Assembly (NCBI GenBank): GCA_904502025.1
Contig: CAJGDJ010000014.1
Location: 1-54,470, forward strand
DNA from: an uncultured Muribaculaceae bacterium
GTDB lineage: Bacteria; Bacteroidota; Bacteroidia; Bacteroidales; Muribaculaceae
DNA: 54,470 bases
Direction of reading: 5' to 3'
This document shows, one piece after another, positions 8,110-16,664 of the stretch; within the stretch, counting starts at the first letter, position 1, and every line of letters begins with the position of its first letter. Under the pieces are notes generated by a model. That model saw nothing but the letters and a program-made list of their open reading frames with translations, ran no database searches and was not told the origin of the DNA. A program made the translations under genes and the position numbers.

Positions 8110-9717
8110 ATGAATACATTAAAATATTTTTCAAAATATCAAATATTGATTTTTATCTTGTTTATCAGCGTTTATCAATTAAATGCTCAAGATGGTCTTG
8201 ATAATCCTATCACCAAAGCGATGATGAAAGTTTATCAACAACAGCTTGATGAAGACCCACAAGATTATGAAACATATTTTAAACGTGCAAATGAATACTA
8301 TAATCATAACCAATATGCAAAAGCATTAACCGACATAAATAATGCACTAAAATATGTACCAACAACCGAAATTGATCTAAAGTACCAATCACTTTGTTTA
8401 CGTGCAAGTATATATGAAGTAACTGAAAACTATGAAAAAGCATTAAATGACTTAAATAATGCGTTACAAATTGAGCCAAATTCCTATTCTGTTATATATC
8501 GAAAAGCAAATGCAGAATACTTGCTTATGAAATATGATGAAGCAAAAGCGGATTATCAACGAATGCTTCGCTTAAATAATCGTAGCATTGAAGCTTTAAT
8601 TGGACTGTCTCGTATTGCTGTCAATGAGAAAAATTTAGGTCTTGCTAATGAATATGCCGACAATGCAGTAGCATTGGCTCCAACCGAGGCAACGGTTTAT
8701 TTGCGTCGTGCATCAGTTAGGAAATTAATGGGGAATAACACTGGAGCAGTTGACGATTTAATTCTCGCATTAAGTACTGGCAAGGAAACCACTAAAGCAT
8801 TACAAGAACTTGTTGATATGGGTAATACTGATTATAATGCTGTCATGACCGGCTTAAGCAATGCAATACGCCAAGCTCCAAAAGTTGGAATGTATTATTA
8901 TATTCGTGGCACTATTGCTAAAGCACACTATAATTATGTTGCTGCAATGGCTGATTTCAAAAAGATTATAAATGAAAACTTATATAACTATCATGGCATA
9001 CATCGAGAATTAGCCGAATGTCAATATTGTCTTGGTAAATATGACGAAGCTATATATGATATAAACTACGCAATCAATGCAACATCAGAAAATAGTGAAT
9101 ACTATGTTATCAAAGCTAAAATATTACGTGCACTTGGTCAAGCAAAAGAAGGCTTAGAGTGTTGCAATATAGCATTAACCAAAAATCCAAACTTAACCGA
9201 AGCTATTTCAATCAAAGGGCTTTGTTTAACTGATTTAGGAGACTATGAACAAGCTGTGATTTTATTTGGTGAAGCAACGCTTAACGAAGCAAATAATCCA
9301 TATTATTATATGTTGCGTGCTAATATTATCGAAAAACATCTTAAACAAGAGGAAAACGCTAACACTATATATGAGCGTATAATTGATATGGATAACAATC
9401 CTAATGATGTGAAATCACTAAAAGGGTTTGCGTTACTTGCCCTCAAAAGAAATAACATAGCAAAAAATTGGATAGAAAACATTCTTTCCACAACAACAGA
9501 CAATGATGGCATTGTTTATTATTATGCCGCATGTTTATATTCTCAATTAGGAAATATTGATAAAGCAATCGAATGTATGAAAGTGTCACTCCAAAAAGGT
9601 TATGCCAATTATTACGACTGGACATTAAATTCAGATACTAACATAAATATAGCACCAATTCGTGAAAATAAACAATTTCATGAATTATTATCACAATACT
9701 CATTAATTTTCAAATAA
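8110..9717 (+). CDS. Secreted tetratricopeptide-repeat protein
   Basis: A 535-residue protein with a signal peptide (hydrophobic run to LNAQ, about residue 27) followed by a near-continuous array of TPR units. Examples are YFKRANEYYNHNQYAKALTD, ALNDLNNALQIEPNSYSVIY, KYDEAIYDINYAINATSENS and GNIDKAIECMKVSLQKGYAN. About a dozen 34-residue units fit. It probably acts as a periplasmic or outer-membrane-facing protein-binding scaffold; no enzymatic domain is visible. It is the last gene of the run starting at 4842. No strong terminator hairpin was found between it and the next promoter. The TPR call is secure; partner and function are unknown. Confidence 0.85.
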   Translation: MNTLKYFSKYQILIFILFISVYQLNAQDGLDNPITKAMMKVYQQQLDEDPQDYETYFKRANEYYNHNQYAKALTDINNALKYVPTTEIDLKYQSLCLRASIYEVTENYEKALNDLNNALQIEPNSYSVIYRKANAEYLLMKYDEAKADYQRMLRLNNRSIEALIGLSRIAVNEKNLGLANEYADNAVALAPTEATVYLRRASVRKLMGNNTGAVDDLILALSTGKETTKALQELVDMGNTDYNAVMTGLSNAIRQAPKVGMYYYIRGTIAKAHYNYVAAMADFKKIINENLYNYHGIHRELAECQYCLGKYDEAIYDINYAINATSENSEYYVIKAKILRALGQAKEGLECCNIALTKNPNLTEAISIKGLCLTDLGDYEQAVILFGEATLNEANNPYYYMLRANIIEKHLKQEENANTIYERIIDMDNNPNDVKSLKGFALLALKRNNIAKNWIENILSTTTDNDGIVYYYAACLYSQLGNIDKAIECMKVSLQKGYANYYDWTLNSDTNINIAPIRENKQFHELLSQYSLIFK

Positions 9718-9788
9718 TCCGAGCGAAATAACATTAATATAAAAAATGGTGCTATAAATATCTTTGTTTTCAAAAAATACTCATAATT

Positions 9789-9819
9789 TTTGTAATCACA
9801 TAAAAAGTTAATAACTTTG
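9789..9819 (+). promoter_or_regulatory. Bacteroidota-type promoter of the propeller/amidase pair
   Basis: TTTG at 9789-9792, 19 bp spacer, TAACTTTG at 9812-9819: an ideal match to the phylum consensus, 52 bp upstream of ATG 9872. Confidence 0.8.
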
Positions 9820-9871
9820 AATGTGATTAAATCATATTTATTATTTAACCTTAAATTCACTAATTACTCGT

Positions 9872-10744
9872 ATGAAACGAAATTTTGTATTAGCAATTTC
9901 ACTTTGCTTATGTGGTGCGAGTCTGTTAGCTCAGCCACGCTCTGCAAGTGAGCCTCAAAAACTCATTGAGTATTCAATAGGCTTGATGGCTCCAGTTTGG
10001 TCTCCTGATGGATCTCAAATCGCTGTTACAACCGACAATTACACAGGTATTTTAGTTGCAAATGCCGATGGTAGTAACTTAAAATCTATTACAACTGAAT
10101 CAGGAGCCGGCTACAAGATGAAATGGAGTGTAGATGGCACTCAAATACTTGGTCGCACAAATATAATCGAGTCCAACCGAGTATTACACGAAGTAAAAAC
10201 TTGGAATGTTGAAACTGGCAAAGCTCAAACATTAATCAAGAAAAGTCGCAACATTGAAGGTACTCCAACTTGGAAATCAATCAAAGCTACTCCATCACTT
10301 GAAACATCAGGGGTATATGAGTTGATGGTTGCAGAACCTGCAAAAGCTACATCAAAAATTGCTTCGTTGAAAGAATTTTCAGGAAAAATGATTATAAATC
10401 CTGCATTGTCGCCCGATGGTACAAAAGTTGCTTTCCAAATTCCAGGGCATGGCATGTGGATTTGCGATAATTACGGAGAAAATCTTAAAAGCATCGGTAA
10501 AGGCTCTAACCCACAATGGTTAGCTGATAATCAATCGTTAATTTATACATTAGTAACTGATAATGGTTCTAATTTTACATCGTCTGATATATATTCAATT
10601 AATATTAACAATGGTGTAAAATATCTTCTCACAGGTAATTCCGACTTAATTCCTTTGACACCATCGGTATCTCCTGACGGTAAAAAAATTGCTTTTGAGA
10701 ATGCAATAGATGCGTCAATTTATGTTATTAACCTCAAATACTAA
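9872..10744 (+). CDS. Secreted PD40/TolB-like beta-propeller protein
   Basis: The 290-residue product begins with a signal peptide (to ASLLAQ, residue 21) and contains repeated propeller blades of the PD40/TolB type. The clearest are VWSPDGSQIAV, MKWSVDGTQILG, ALSPDGTKVAFQIPG and SVSPDGKKIAFENA. Such propellers usually bind proteins or glycans in the periplasm or at the surface. It is complete, has its own consensus promoter, and lies 8 bp before the amidase start, so the two are very probably co-transcribed. A joint role in cell-wall turnover is plausible only by association. It has no lipobox and no C-terminal sorting domain. Confidence 0.8.
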   Translation: MKRNFVLAISLCLCGASLLAQPRSASEPQKLIEYSIGLMAPVWSPDGSQIAVTTDNYTGILVANADGSNLKSITTESGAGYKMKWSVDGTQILGRTNIIESNRVLHEVKTWNVETGKAQTLIKKSRNIEGTPTWKSIKATPSLETSGVYELMVAEPAKATSKIASLKEFSGKMIINPALSPDGTKVAFQIPGHGMWICDNYGENLKSIGKGSNPQWLADNQSLIYTLVTDNGSNFTSSDIYSININNGVKYLLTGNSDLIPLTPSVSPDGKKIAFENAIDASIYVINLKY

Positions 10745-10752
10745 TTACTGCC

Positions 10753-11088
10753 ATGAAAAAAATGAATATAATTAAGAAAAGTGCAGTAATAGCTGCAATA
10801 TGCTTAATGGCAATGCCTTCGTTTGCTCAAGAAAGTTCAGAAACACCTGCAAAAGAAATAACCGGCTGGGACGATTTCAAATTATTCCTTGACCCTGGTC
10901 ATTCAATGAGAGAAAATCGCGGACTTTGGGGCTATTCTGAAGCTGAAAAAGTATTTGTAATTGCTCAAACAATGAAAGAATACCTTTTGACATATACCGA
11001 TATGCCGGCTGACAATCTTATGCTTTGTCGCGAAGATGAAGTTACAGAAGTTGGACTTGAAGAACGCTCTGATATGGCAAATGCTTAG
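10753..11088 (+). CDS. N-acetylmuramoyl-L-alanine amidase, N-terminal fragment ending at in-frame TAG
   Basis: The 111 codons encode a signal peptide (to PSFAQ, about residue 26) and the first part of an Amidase_3 (AmiC-like, zinc) catalytic domain. FLDPGHS contains the first zinc histidine and GYSEAEKV the zinc-binding glutamate. LEERSDMANA leads into the third strand region. The reading frame then meets TAG at 11086-11088. Without readthrough this fragment lacks the second zinc histidine (SIHSDA, encoded after the stop) and the catalytic glutamate, so it cannot be an active amidase on its own. See the spanning entry for the combined gene. Confidence 0.8.
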   Translation: MKKMNIIKKSAVIAAICLMAMPSFAQESSETPAKEITGWDDFKLFLDPGHSMRENRGLWGYSEAEKVFVIAQTMKEYLLTYTDMPADNLMLCREDEVTEVGLEERSDMANA

Positions 11089-11166
11089 GGTGCCGATTTC
11101 TATTACTCAATACACTCTGACGCGGCTGCCGAAAATAATACAACAGTTACACTTTTTGGAGGCTGG

Positions 11167-13350
11167 ATGAAAAATGGTGTTGAAGTTGAAAAGACTCCTA
11201 ATGGCGGTAAAGCATTTGGTGATATCCTTTGTCCGAACCTCACCGATATGATGATGAACTTTGCTTGTACAGGAACAAGAGGCAACTGGTATGACCGTTG
11301 TTTCTATTTGCGAGGAGAAACAACACATGCTAATCAATATCCTTATCTATCTGTAAACCGCCGTTCAAACATGGCATCTTTGTTGAGTGAAGGAGCTTAT
11401 CATACTATTGCTGCACAACAACAACTAAATATCAACAAAGAATACAAACGTCTTGAAGCACTTGCCGGTTTTCAATCAATTCTTAAATATCGTGGATTGA
11501 ATGTTCCTTCTCAAACATTCCTTGCAGGTATTATTAGTAATTCTGAAAATAACACTCCTATTAATGGTGTGAAAGTTTCTGTTGATGGCAAAACATACAC
11601 AACAGACACTTGGGAATCTGTGTTTAATATTTACACAAAAAATGAGAATTTGATCCACAACGGGTTCTATTTCTTTGAAGGATTAGAAGCAGGGAAAACC
11701 TATGATGTGACATTTGAACTTGATGGATTTGAATCAAAAACTGTCCAAATTACAATAAAAGATGGTGGTCAAGGAGCGACAAATGATTTCGTCACTGTTC
11801 AACATGTTGAATTGACAAGTACATCTCCAGCTAAAGTTGATGCTATTTCTGTTGAAGATCCAACAAATGTATCACCTATTTATCCTGTTACAATCACATT
11901 CTCTCGTAACATGGATAAAGAATCAGTAGAAAAAGCTATTTCAATTAACAATGGAGGCGAAATTACTTTTGCATGGGTAAATGATTATACACTGAATCTT
12001 GACATCTCAAAACTTGATCCAATGTGGACTTATGATATCACTATCGATGGATCTATTGCAAAAAATTCACAAACTAACCAATTCTTTGATGGTGATGGTG
12101 ATGGCGAAGAAGGTGGTAACTACGTGCTTTCAATCACTATTGCAGAACCCGATGTAACTGCTCCCCAAGTTGTAACAACATATCCTGCAGCTGATGAAAC
12201 TGCTGAATTCGCGATTATGCCTCCTATCCGCATTGAATATGACGAAGAAATCATTTGGAACTCAGATAAACATTCTGATTACATCACTGTAAAAGATAGC
12301 GATGGTAAAATTTATGAAGGGACTGCTACTCATGCTGTAGTATTTGGAAAATCAGTTGTTCACTTCTACACTAATGATACTATTCCTGCAGATAAATGTT
12401 TCTTAGTATCTGTAAAAGCTGGATTACCCGATATTTCTGGCAATGAAACTGAAGAATTCAATTTCCGTTTCCTTTCAGAATATCGCACAAAAACATCTTC
12501 AACTGTATTATTCCCATTAACAAGTGCTGATGGTTTCTGGGCTCCTAACGGTTCTGGTTCAACATCAGGTCTTACCGACGAAGGGAACTCTACAACTACA
12601 AGCTCCCTTGCTCCTAACAAAAATACAGCAGGTTCGGCATTGATGACTTACTCTTTTGATGAATATTTTGCAAATGAAGTATGGCAAATTCGCGAATATA
12701 CACCAACTCAATCAGGAGTTAATGCTAACCGCAATATCTCAGATGGCATTCTAACATTCTGGTTATATGGTGATGGTTCTAATAACGCAGTTTCAGCAAT
12801 GTTGCGTATCAACAATTCAGAACTTAAATATCAAGATCCTCAAACAACAATTGATTTCCGTGGTTGGAATCTTGTTAAATGGGATATTAAGAACGAGCCA
12901 TTTACACATTTCACAGGAGAAGCTACAACAATCTCAACATGGCGTTTTGATAGTTTCTTCTTGAGACATGAATGGACTGATATTGACGACGAAGAAACTC
13001 CATATCAAGCATGGAATGGAGCAATTAATTTCAACAATCTTGAATTTAGTCAATGGAATGACGCTATTCAAACTGCTAAAATTGATGATATAAAGCTTCC
13101 TAATGTTGGTATTGAACCAATTTCAAAAGATAATTCGATAAAGATTGCTTGCAATGGTGAGGTATTGAATATTAGTGCTTCTAACATAATTTCATCAGTA
13201 ACTATTTATAACGCATCAGGGACGTTAGTGTTAAATGAAATGCCATCATCTGCAAATGCAATTATATCTGTCGCAAACTTAACTAATGGAGTATATATTG
13301 CACAAGTAACAACCGGAGCAGATACCAAAACAATTAAATTTATTAAATAA
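11167..13350 (+). CDS. Amidase C-terminal fragment: Ig-like domains, beta-sandwich and T9SS-type sorting tail
   Basis: The 727 residues after the first ATG beyond the stop contain several parts. First is the end of the amidase domain (NRRSNMASLLSEGAYHTIAA, with the conserved glutamate). Next is a carboxypeptidase-regulatory-like domain (LAGIISNSENNTPINGVKVS). Two Big_5-type Ig-like domains follow (VTITFSRNMDKESVEKAISI; IRIEYDEEIIWNSD), the first with an Asp/Gly-rich loop that may bind calcium. After these come a jelly-roll-like region (about 430-650) and an 80-residue tail (VTIYNASGTLVL, NLTNGVYIAQVTTGADTKTI) typical of type IX secretion sorting domains. If translation starts here the product lacks a signal peptide and would stay inside the cell. 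Domain calls other than the amidase and the tail are fold-level. Confidence 0.8.
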   Translation: MKNGVEVEKTPNGGKAFGDILCPNLTDMMMNFACTGTRGNWYDRCFYLRGETTHANQYPYLSVNRRSNMASLLSEGAYHTIAAQQQLNINKEYKRLEALAGFQSILKYRGLNVPSQTFLAGIISNSENNTPINGVKVSVDGKTYTTDTWESVFNIYTKNENLIHNGFYFFEGLEAGKTYDVTFELDGFESKTVQITIKDGGQGATNDFVTVQHVELTSTSPAKVDAISVEDPTNVSPIYPVTITFSRNMDKESVEKAISINNGGEITFAWVNDYTLNLDISKLDPMWTYDITIDGSIAKNSQTNQFFDGDGDGEEGGNYVLSITIAEPDVTAPQVVTTYPAADETAEFAIMPPIRIEYDEEIIWNSDKHSDYITVKDSDGKIYEGTATHAVVFGKSVVHFYTNDTIPADKCFLVSVKAGLPDISGNETEEFNFRFLSEYRTKTSSTVLFPLTSADGFWAPNGSGSTSGLTDEGNSTTTSSLAPNKNTAGSALMTYSFDEYFANEVWQIREYTPTQSGVNANRNISDGILTFWLYGDGSNNAVSAMLRINNSELKYQDPQTTIDFRGWNLVKWDIKNEPFTHFTGEATTISTWRFDSFFLRHEWTDIDDEETPYQAWNGAINFNNLEFSQWNDAIQTAKIDDIKLPNVGIEPISKDNSIKIACNGEVLNISASNIISSVTIYNASGTLVLNEMPSSANAIISVANLTNGVYIAQVTTGADTKTIKFIK

Positions 13351-13370
13351 AATTAATCAATTTACTTAAC

Positions 13371-13400
13371 AAAAAATCCCGGAGAAATCCGGGATTTTTT
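13371..13400. terminator. Bidirectional terminator between the amidase and the miaA operon
   Basis: Twelve-base arms AAAAAATCCCGG (13371-13382) and CCGGGATTTTTT (13389-13400) with a 6-base loop. A-run and T-run on the two sides let it stop both the forward amidase transcript and the reverse operon ending at 13407. Confidence 0.88.
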
Positions 13401-13406
13401 GTTACA

Positions 13407-14399
13407 TTAGTTTTCTTTATAAAACCTGATTTTTGTTTTATATAATGGAAATTCCAATGTCAGTATTGAGTTTTCTATTGATGCATGTGCATCAGTATTG
13501 ATAACATCAAACATTGAGTCATACCACACTAAATCATAATGATTCTCAAAAATTGTCGGGACCAATCTCCCTTTTATCATTCCTTGGCTCCAATTATTCA
13601 AATTGGTTTGTGCTCCGGAAATATAAATAATTAAATAGCCTCCATTATTTTCCACTAATGCAAAACGGTAACGACCTCCTAAACGAGCAAACTGAGGATC
13701 ATTATCTCTGTCTAAATAGCTCCAAAAGCCTTCATTAGTATCTAAAGGCGTTTTATACTTTTCGATTAATTTTTGTTCAGTATAAGATGTTATTAATTTC
13801 TTATTTATATCATTAGTTGATTTAATTATAAAATTAGAAATTTTAGACTGTACAGATGACCATAATCCACACATTCCATTTAATGGAGTTTCTATTGTAA
13901 AAGTACCAATATATTGCAAATATTCTTCACCCACAAAAATATTGTACTTATTATTAGCAACCTCTAACAATACTGTATTATCTCCTCTATATAAATTTAC
14001 ACCTTTTTCTAATTCAACTGTTTTAATTAATATATCATTGCCATTTACTATTTTGCCTACATTAACATGTAATTGACGTTGATCTAAAATATCTCCATAG
14101 TTTGTATTTAGCCATTTTAGCTCTACATAGTTATAATTGTTTTCAGATGTATAATTCCAAAGCAACTTCCAGTTAGATTCGGAGAAACCACTTCTTTCTT
14201 TGTTCTTTGTAAGGGATATTCTTGCTTCTAATACTAATGACTTAAGAGTGTCACCTTGAGCTTTTATAAAAAGACTGTCTTTAGGTAACAACAGATTTCT
14301 ATAATATTGCCGTTTTATGTTAGCACTCATTAATAATGGTATAAACAATATAATAATTAATAATATATTGCTTATTTTAATATCACTTTTATGCTTCAT
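13407..14399 (-). CDS. Secreted protein of unknown function, concanavalin-like sandwich suspected
   Basis: Last gene of the reverse six-gene operon. The start is ATG 14399, one base after the miaA TAA; the upstream extension overlaps miaA and is not needed. The 330-residue product has a basic N-terminus and a hydrophobic signal/anchor (ISNILLIIILFIPLLMSA) and then beta-rich sequence with LVLEARISL, NYNYVELKW, DNTVLLEVANNKYNIFVGEE and NGMCGLWSS. That pattern resembles a concanavalin A-like (LamG/DUF1080-like) sandwich. A second part (about 215-330) includes EGFWSYLDRDNDP and GGRYRFALVENNGGYLIIY. I do not recognise a named family. Most likely periplasmic or surface-located. Confidence 0.6.
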   Translation of the reverse strand: MKHKSDIKISNILLIIILFIPLLMSANIKRQYYRNLLLPKDSLFIKAQGDTLKSLVLEARISLTKNKERSGFSESNWKLLWNYTSENNYNYVELKWLNTNYGDILDQRQLHVNVGKIVNGNDILIKTVELEKGVNLYRGDNTVLLEVANNKYNIFVGEEYLQYIGTFTIETPLNGMCGLWSSVQSKISNFIIKSTNDINKKLITSYTEQKLIEKYKTPLDTNEGFWSYLDRDNDPQFARLGGRYRFALVENNGGYLIIYISGAQTNLNNWSQGMIKGRLVPTIFENHYDLVWYDSMFDVINTDAHASIENSILTLEFPLYKTKIRFYKEN

Positions 14400-14400
14400 A

Positions 14401-15318
14401 TTAGTTTCGTAACAGACTTGATACATTATTAATAAATGAAGTCGAATCAATATCCCATGGGAGCCAATTAATCTTAAATCCTCTACGTTTCTCCATTCCT
14501 CGAAACCATGTCATTTGACGTTTTGCAAACTGATGAATTGCAATTTCTAATTGAGAAACCATCTGTTCGAAATTTAGTTCACCTATTATATACTTAGTTA
14601 AATATTTATATTCTAATCCATAATATATTAGGTCATCTGGGGTAATTCCTGAATCAAGCAGTTGTTTAACTTCTTCTACCATACCCTCATCTATACGAGT
14701 ATGCAATCTCTGAGTAATACGGTCGCGCCGATTTTCTCTATCAATATCAATCCCAATAATTACAACATTATCAATCGGTTTTGGAGTAGTATTAATTAAT
14801 TTTTCGGGATATTGAGCATAATATGATTGAATCTCTATTGCTCTGATTGCCCTTTTAACACTATCTACATCGGTTGTGTTATGCAATGTTTTCATTGATG
14901 CTAAGATAGACGTTAATTCTTCTAACGTTTTATCTGCAAGAAAGGCTCTTAACTCTGAATTTTCAGGAACGTTTGGCAATTCCAATCCATTTAATACCGA
15001 TTCAATATAAAGTCCTGTACCTCCACACAATATAGGTAAATGCTTATTATTTAAGACTTGCTTGTATGCTACATTAAAGTCTCTTAGATATTCATATAAA
15101 TTATATTTGTAACCTGCATCACATATATCAATTAAATGATGTTTAATTGAGCCATATTCCTTCAAATCTTTTCCAGTCCCGATGTCCATTCCTCGATAAA
15201 TTTGTCGAGAATCAGCACTAATTATTTCACCATTAAAATGCTTTGCAACATCAACTGCTCGAGTAGTTTTTCCCGATGCTGTCGGACCTAATATAACAAC
15301 CAAATTCGTCTTTGTCAT
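14401..15318 (-). CDS. miaA: tRNA dimethylallyltransferase MiaA
   Basis: MiaA transfers a dimethylallyl group to A37 of tRNAs that read codons starting with U. Key motifs are the P-loop GPTASGKTTRA near the N-terminus, SADSRQIYRGMDIGTGK, HHLIDI, GGTGLYIESVLNGL and the tail FAKRQMTWFRGM. The start at 15318 (MTKTNLVVILG) forms an ATGA overlap with the stop of the preceding membrane-protein gene and puts the P-loop at the usual distance; the longer frame to 15339 is not required. 305 residues is normal. It is embedded in an operon with no obvious tRNA link, so expression may follow that operon. Confidence 0.95.
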   Translation of the reverse strand: MTKTNLVVILGPTASGKTTRAVDVAKHFNGEIISADSRQIYRGMDIGTGKDLKEYGSIKHHLIDICDAGYKYNLYEYLRDFNVAYKQVLNNKHLPILCGGTGLYIESVLNGLELPNVPENSELRAFLADKTLEELTSILASMKTLHNTTDVDSVKRAIRAIEIQSYYAQYPEKLINTTPKPIDNVVIIGIDIDRENRRDRITQRLHTRIDEGMVEEVKQLLDSGITPDDLIYYGLEYKYLTKYIIGELNFEQMVSQLEIAIHQFAKRQMTWFRGMEKRRGFKINWLPWDIDSTSFINNVSSLLRN

Positions 15319-16655
15319 TTTATGATACAAACGCCACAAATATATTTATTCCAAAATTTTCTTATCCTAAAAAACAATCTATCTTCATTATTTGAGGATA
15401 CAAATAGCCATGATATATCGTTAAAATCTACATTCCAATTCTTAAAATCACATAATCTAAAGGTAGGCTTGTAGTTTTTTATATTATATAAGCGATATCC
15501 CCTCTTATCGTAGCTCTTCCACGAAATTACAACTTTATATAATCTTTCTAACTCTGATACGAATTTTATAGATAACCGATTCTCCGATACTAACTTTTTA
15601 ATTTGAGGTAATGTGTACCAATCTCCCACCAATCGTGATTGATTTATTACCTCAAAATCATCAACAATATACGCATAATGAAAAATATTACACTCTGTAT
15701 TAAAATTTGTATTTTCATATAAGAACCGAATATCAGCATTAGATATGCCCGACATCTCATTAAAATACATCGAAGCATCTTGATTTGTTATTTGTTCCTT
15801 ATATTGTATATACAATCTCGCAGGCGTATCAATTCTATTATCATCAATTGTAATATCATCTTTATTGGCATCTGGTGTGTTAAGAAAAATATAATCTCCA
15901 CACATTATAATAAATCTAATGTAAGAAGAACTATTGTATCGCAAAGACTGTCCATCAATAGTTTGGCAATAATAAAGCCATAATGTGAAATATCTTAATA
16001 TTAAATATATCAATGATACAACATAGAATATTACAAACAACCAAACAAACACAAATCTATCAATATCATTAATGTTAGTGTTGATATAAAAAATTATATA
16101 ATAAAGCCACGATATAATGGATAATATAAATCCAAATATTAAAAATAATTTAGTCAAATAATAACCTTCTTGACTATATAAACTACCCAAAAAACCACGT
16201 TCAGACACTACTCCATTATGAGCTTGACAATCAACACAAATTGACGAATTATTTCCTAATCGCAGATTATACATCGCTACAATTACCATAATTGGAGAAA
16301 TTATCAATATAGCGATGTATAGAATCACATTATTTTGTTGATTATTCCAAAATATTTTAGCAATATCAGGCTGCAAAAACATTATATTAATTATCGACAT
16401 CATTAATGATGACCAAAACAATGTAAGCATTGCTAAATAAGGTAATCGCATACATGTCGGCACTTTTGATATAGAATTAAATCTAATTACAAAATACAAC
16501 AGCGATTCAATCAATAAAGTCGATAATGGCAACCAAAAATTAGACATATATAACGAGAGAATTGGCACAGCAACAAGTGCCCCAATAGAGATAGCCCAAT
16601 TAAGCCATAAGCTATATATCCCTTCTGTATTTGCTATTCTCCTCTCGTTTTTCAT
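15315..16655 (-). CDS. Six-helix membrane protein of unknown function
   Basis: The 446-residue product has six likely membrane segments in its first half (about residues 16-37, 42-60, 70-92, 109-130, 167-190 and 200-223). A large soluble C-terminal part of about 220 residues follows, rich in Asn, Asp and Tyr. A C-V-D-C pair near residue 140 lies in the loop before helix 5 together with NGVVSERGFLG; it could bind metal or form a disulfide. I recognise no family. It follows the DPP4-like peptidase by 9 bp and overlaps miaA by 4 bp, so it is translated as part of the six-gene operon. The protein is unusually Ile/Asn/Tyr-rich, in line with the low GC of the locus. Confidence 0.6.
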   Translation of the reverse strand: MKNERRIANTEGIYSLWLNWAISIGALVAVPILSLYMSNFWLPLSTLLIESLLYFVIRFNSISKVPTCMRLPYLAMLTLFWSSLMMSIINIMFLQPDIAKIFWNNQQNNVILYIAILIISPIMVIVAMYNLRLGNNSSICVDCQAHNGVVSERGFLGSLYSQEGYYLTKLFLIFGFILSIISWLYYIIFYINTNINDIDRFVFVWLFVIFYVVSLIYLILRYFTLWLYYCQTIDGQSLRYNSSSYIRFIIMCGDYIFLNTPDANKDDITIDDNRIDTPARLYIQYKEQITNQDASMYFNEMSGISNADIRFLYENTNFNTECNIFHYAYIVDDFEVINQSRLVGDWYTLPQIKKLVSENRLSIKFVSELERLYKVVISWKSYDKRGYRLYNIKNYKPTFRLCDFKNWNVDFNDISWLFVSSNNEDRLFFRIRKFWNKYICGVCIIK

Positions 16656-16664
16656 ATCATATTT

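Larger units (their letters stand above)
10753..13350 (+). pseudogene. Secreted multidomain amidase interrupted by a single in-frame stop
   Basis: Reading straight through the TAG at 11086-11088 in the same frame gives GADFYYSIHSDAAAENN, the expected continuation of the Amidase_3 fold with the second zinc histidine. It joins directly to the 727-codon downstream frame. No other stop or frameshift occurs in the remaining 2.2 kb. The combined product would have 864 codons plus the stop position, excluding the terminator. Either this is a recent nonsense mutation, a sequencing error, or a leaky stop. General recoding of TAG is unlikely because rsmE and hppA in this window end naturally in TAG. 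Confidence 0.75.

Noticed and set aside
11086..11088. Global reassignment of TAG to a sense codon
   Set aside because: rsmE (8103-8105) and hppA (23456-23458, reverse strand) end in TAG at their family-typical C-termini, so TAG acts as a stop in this genome.
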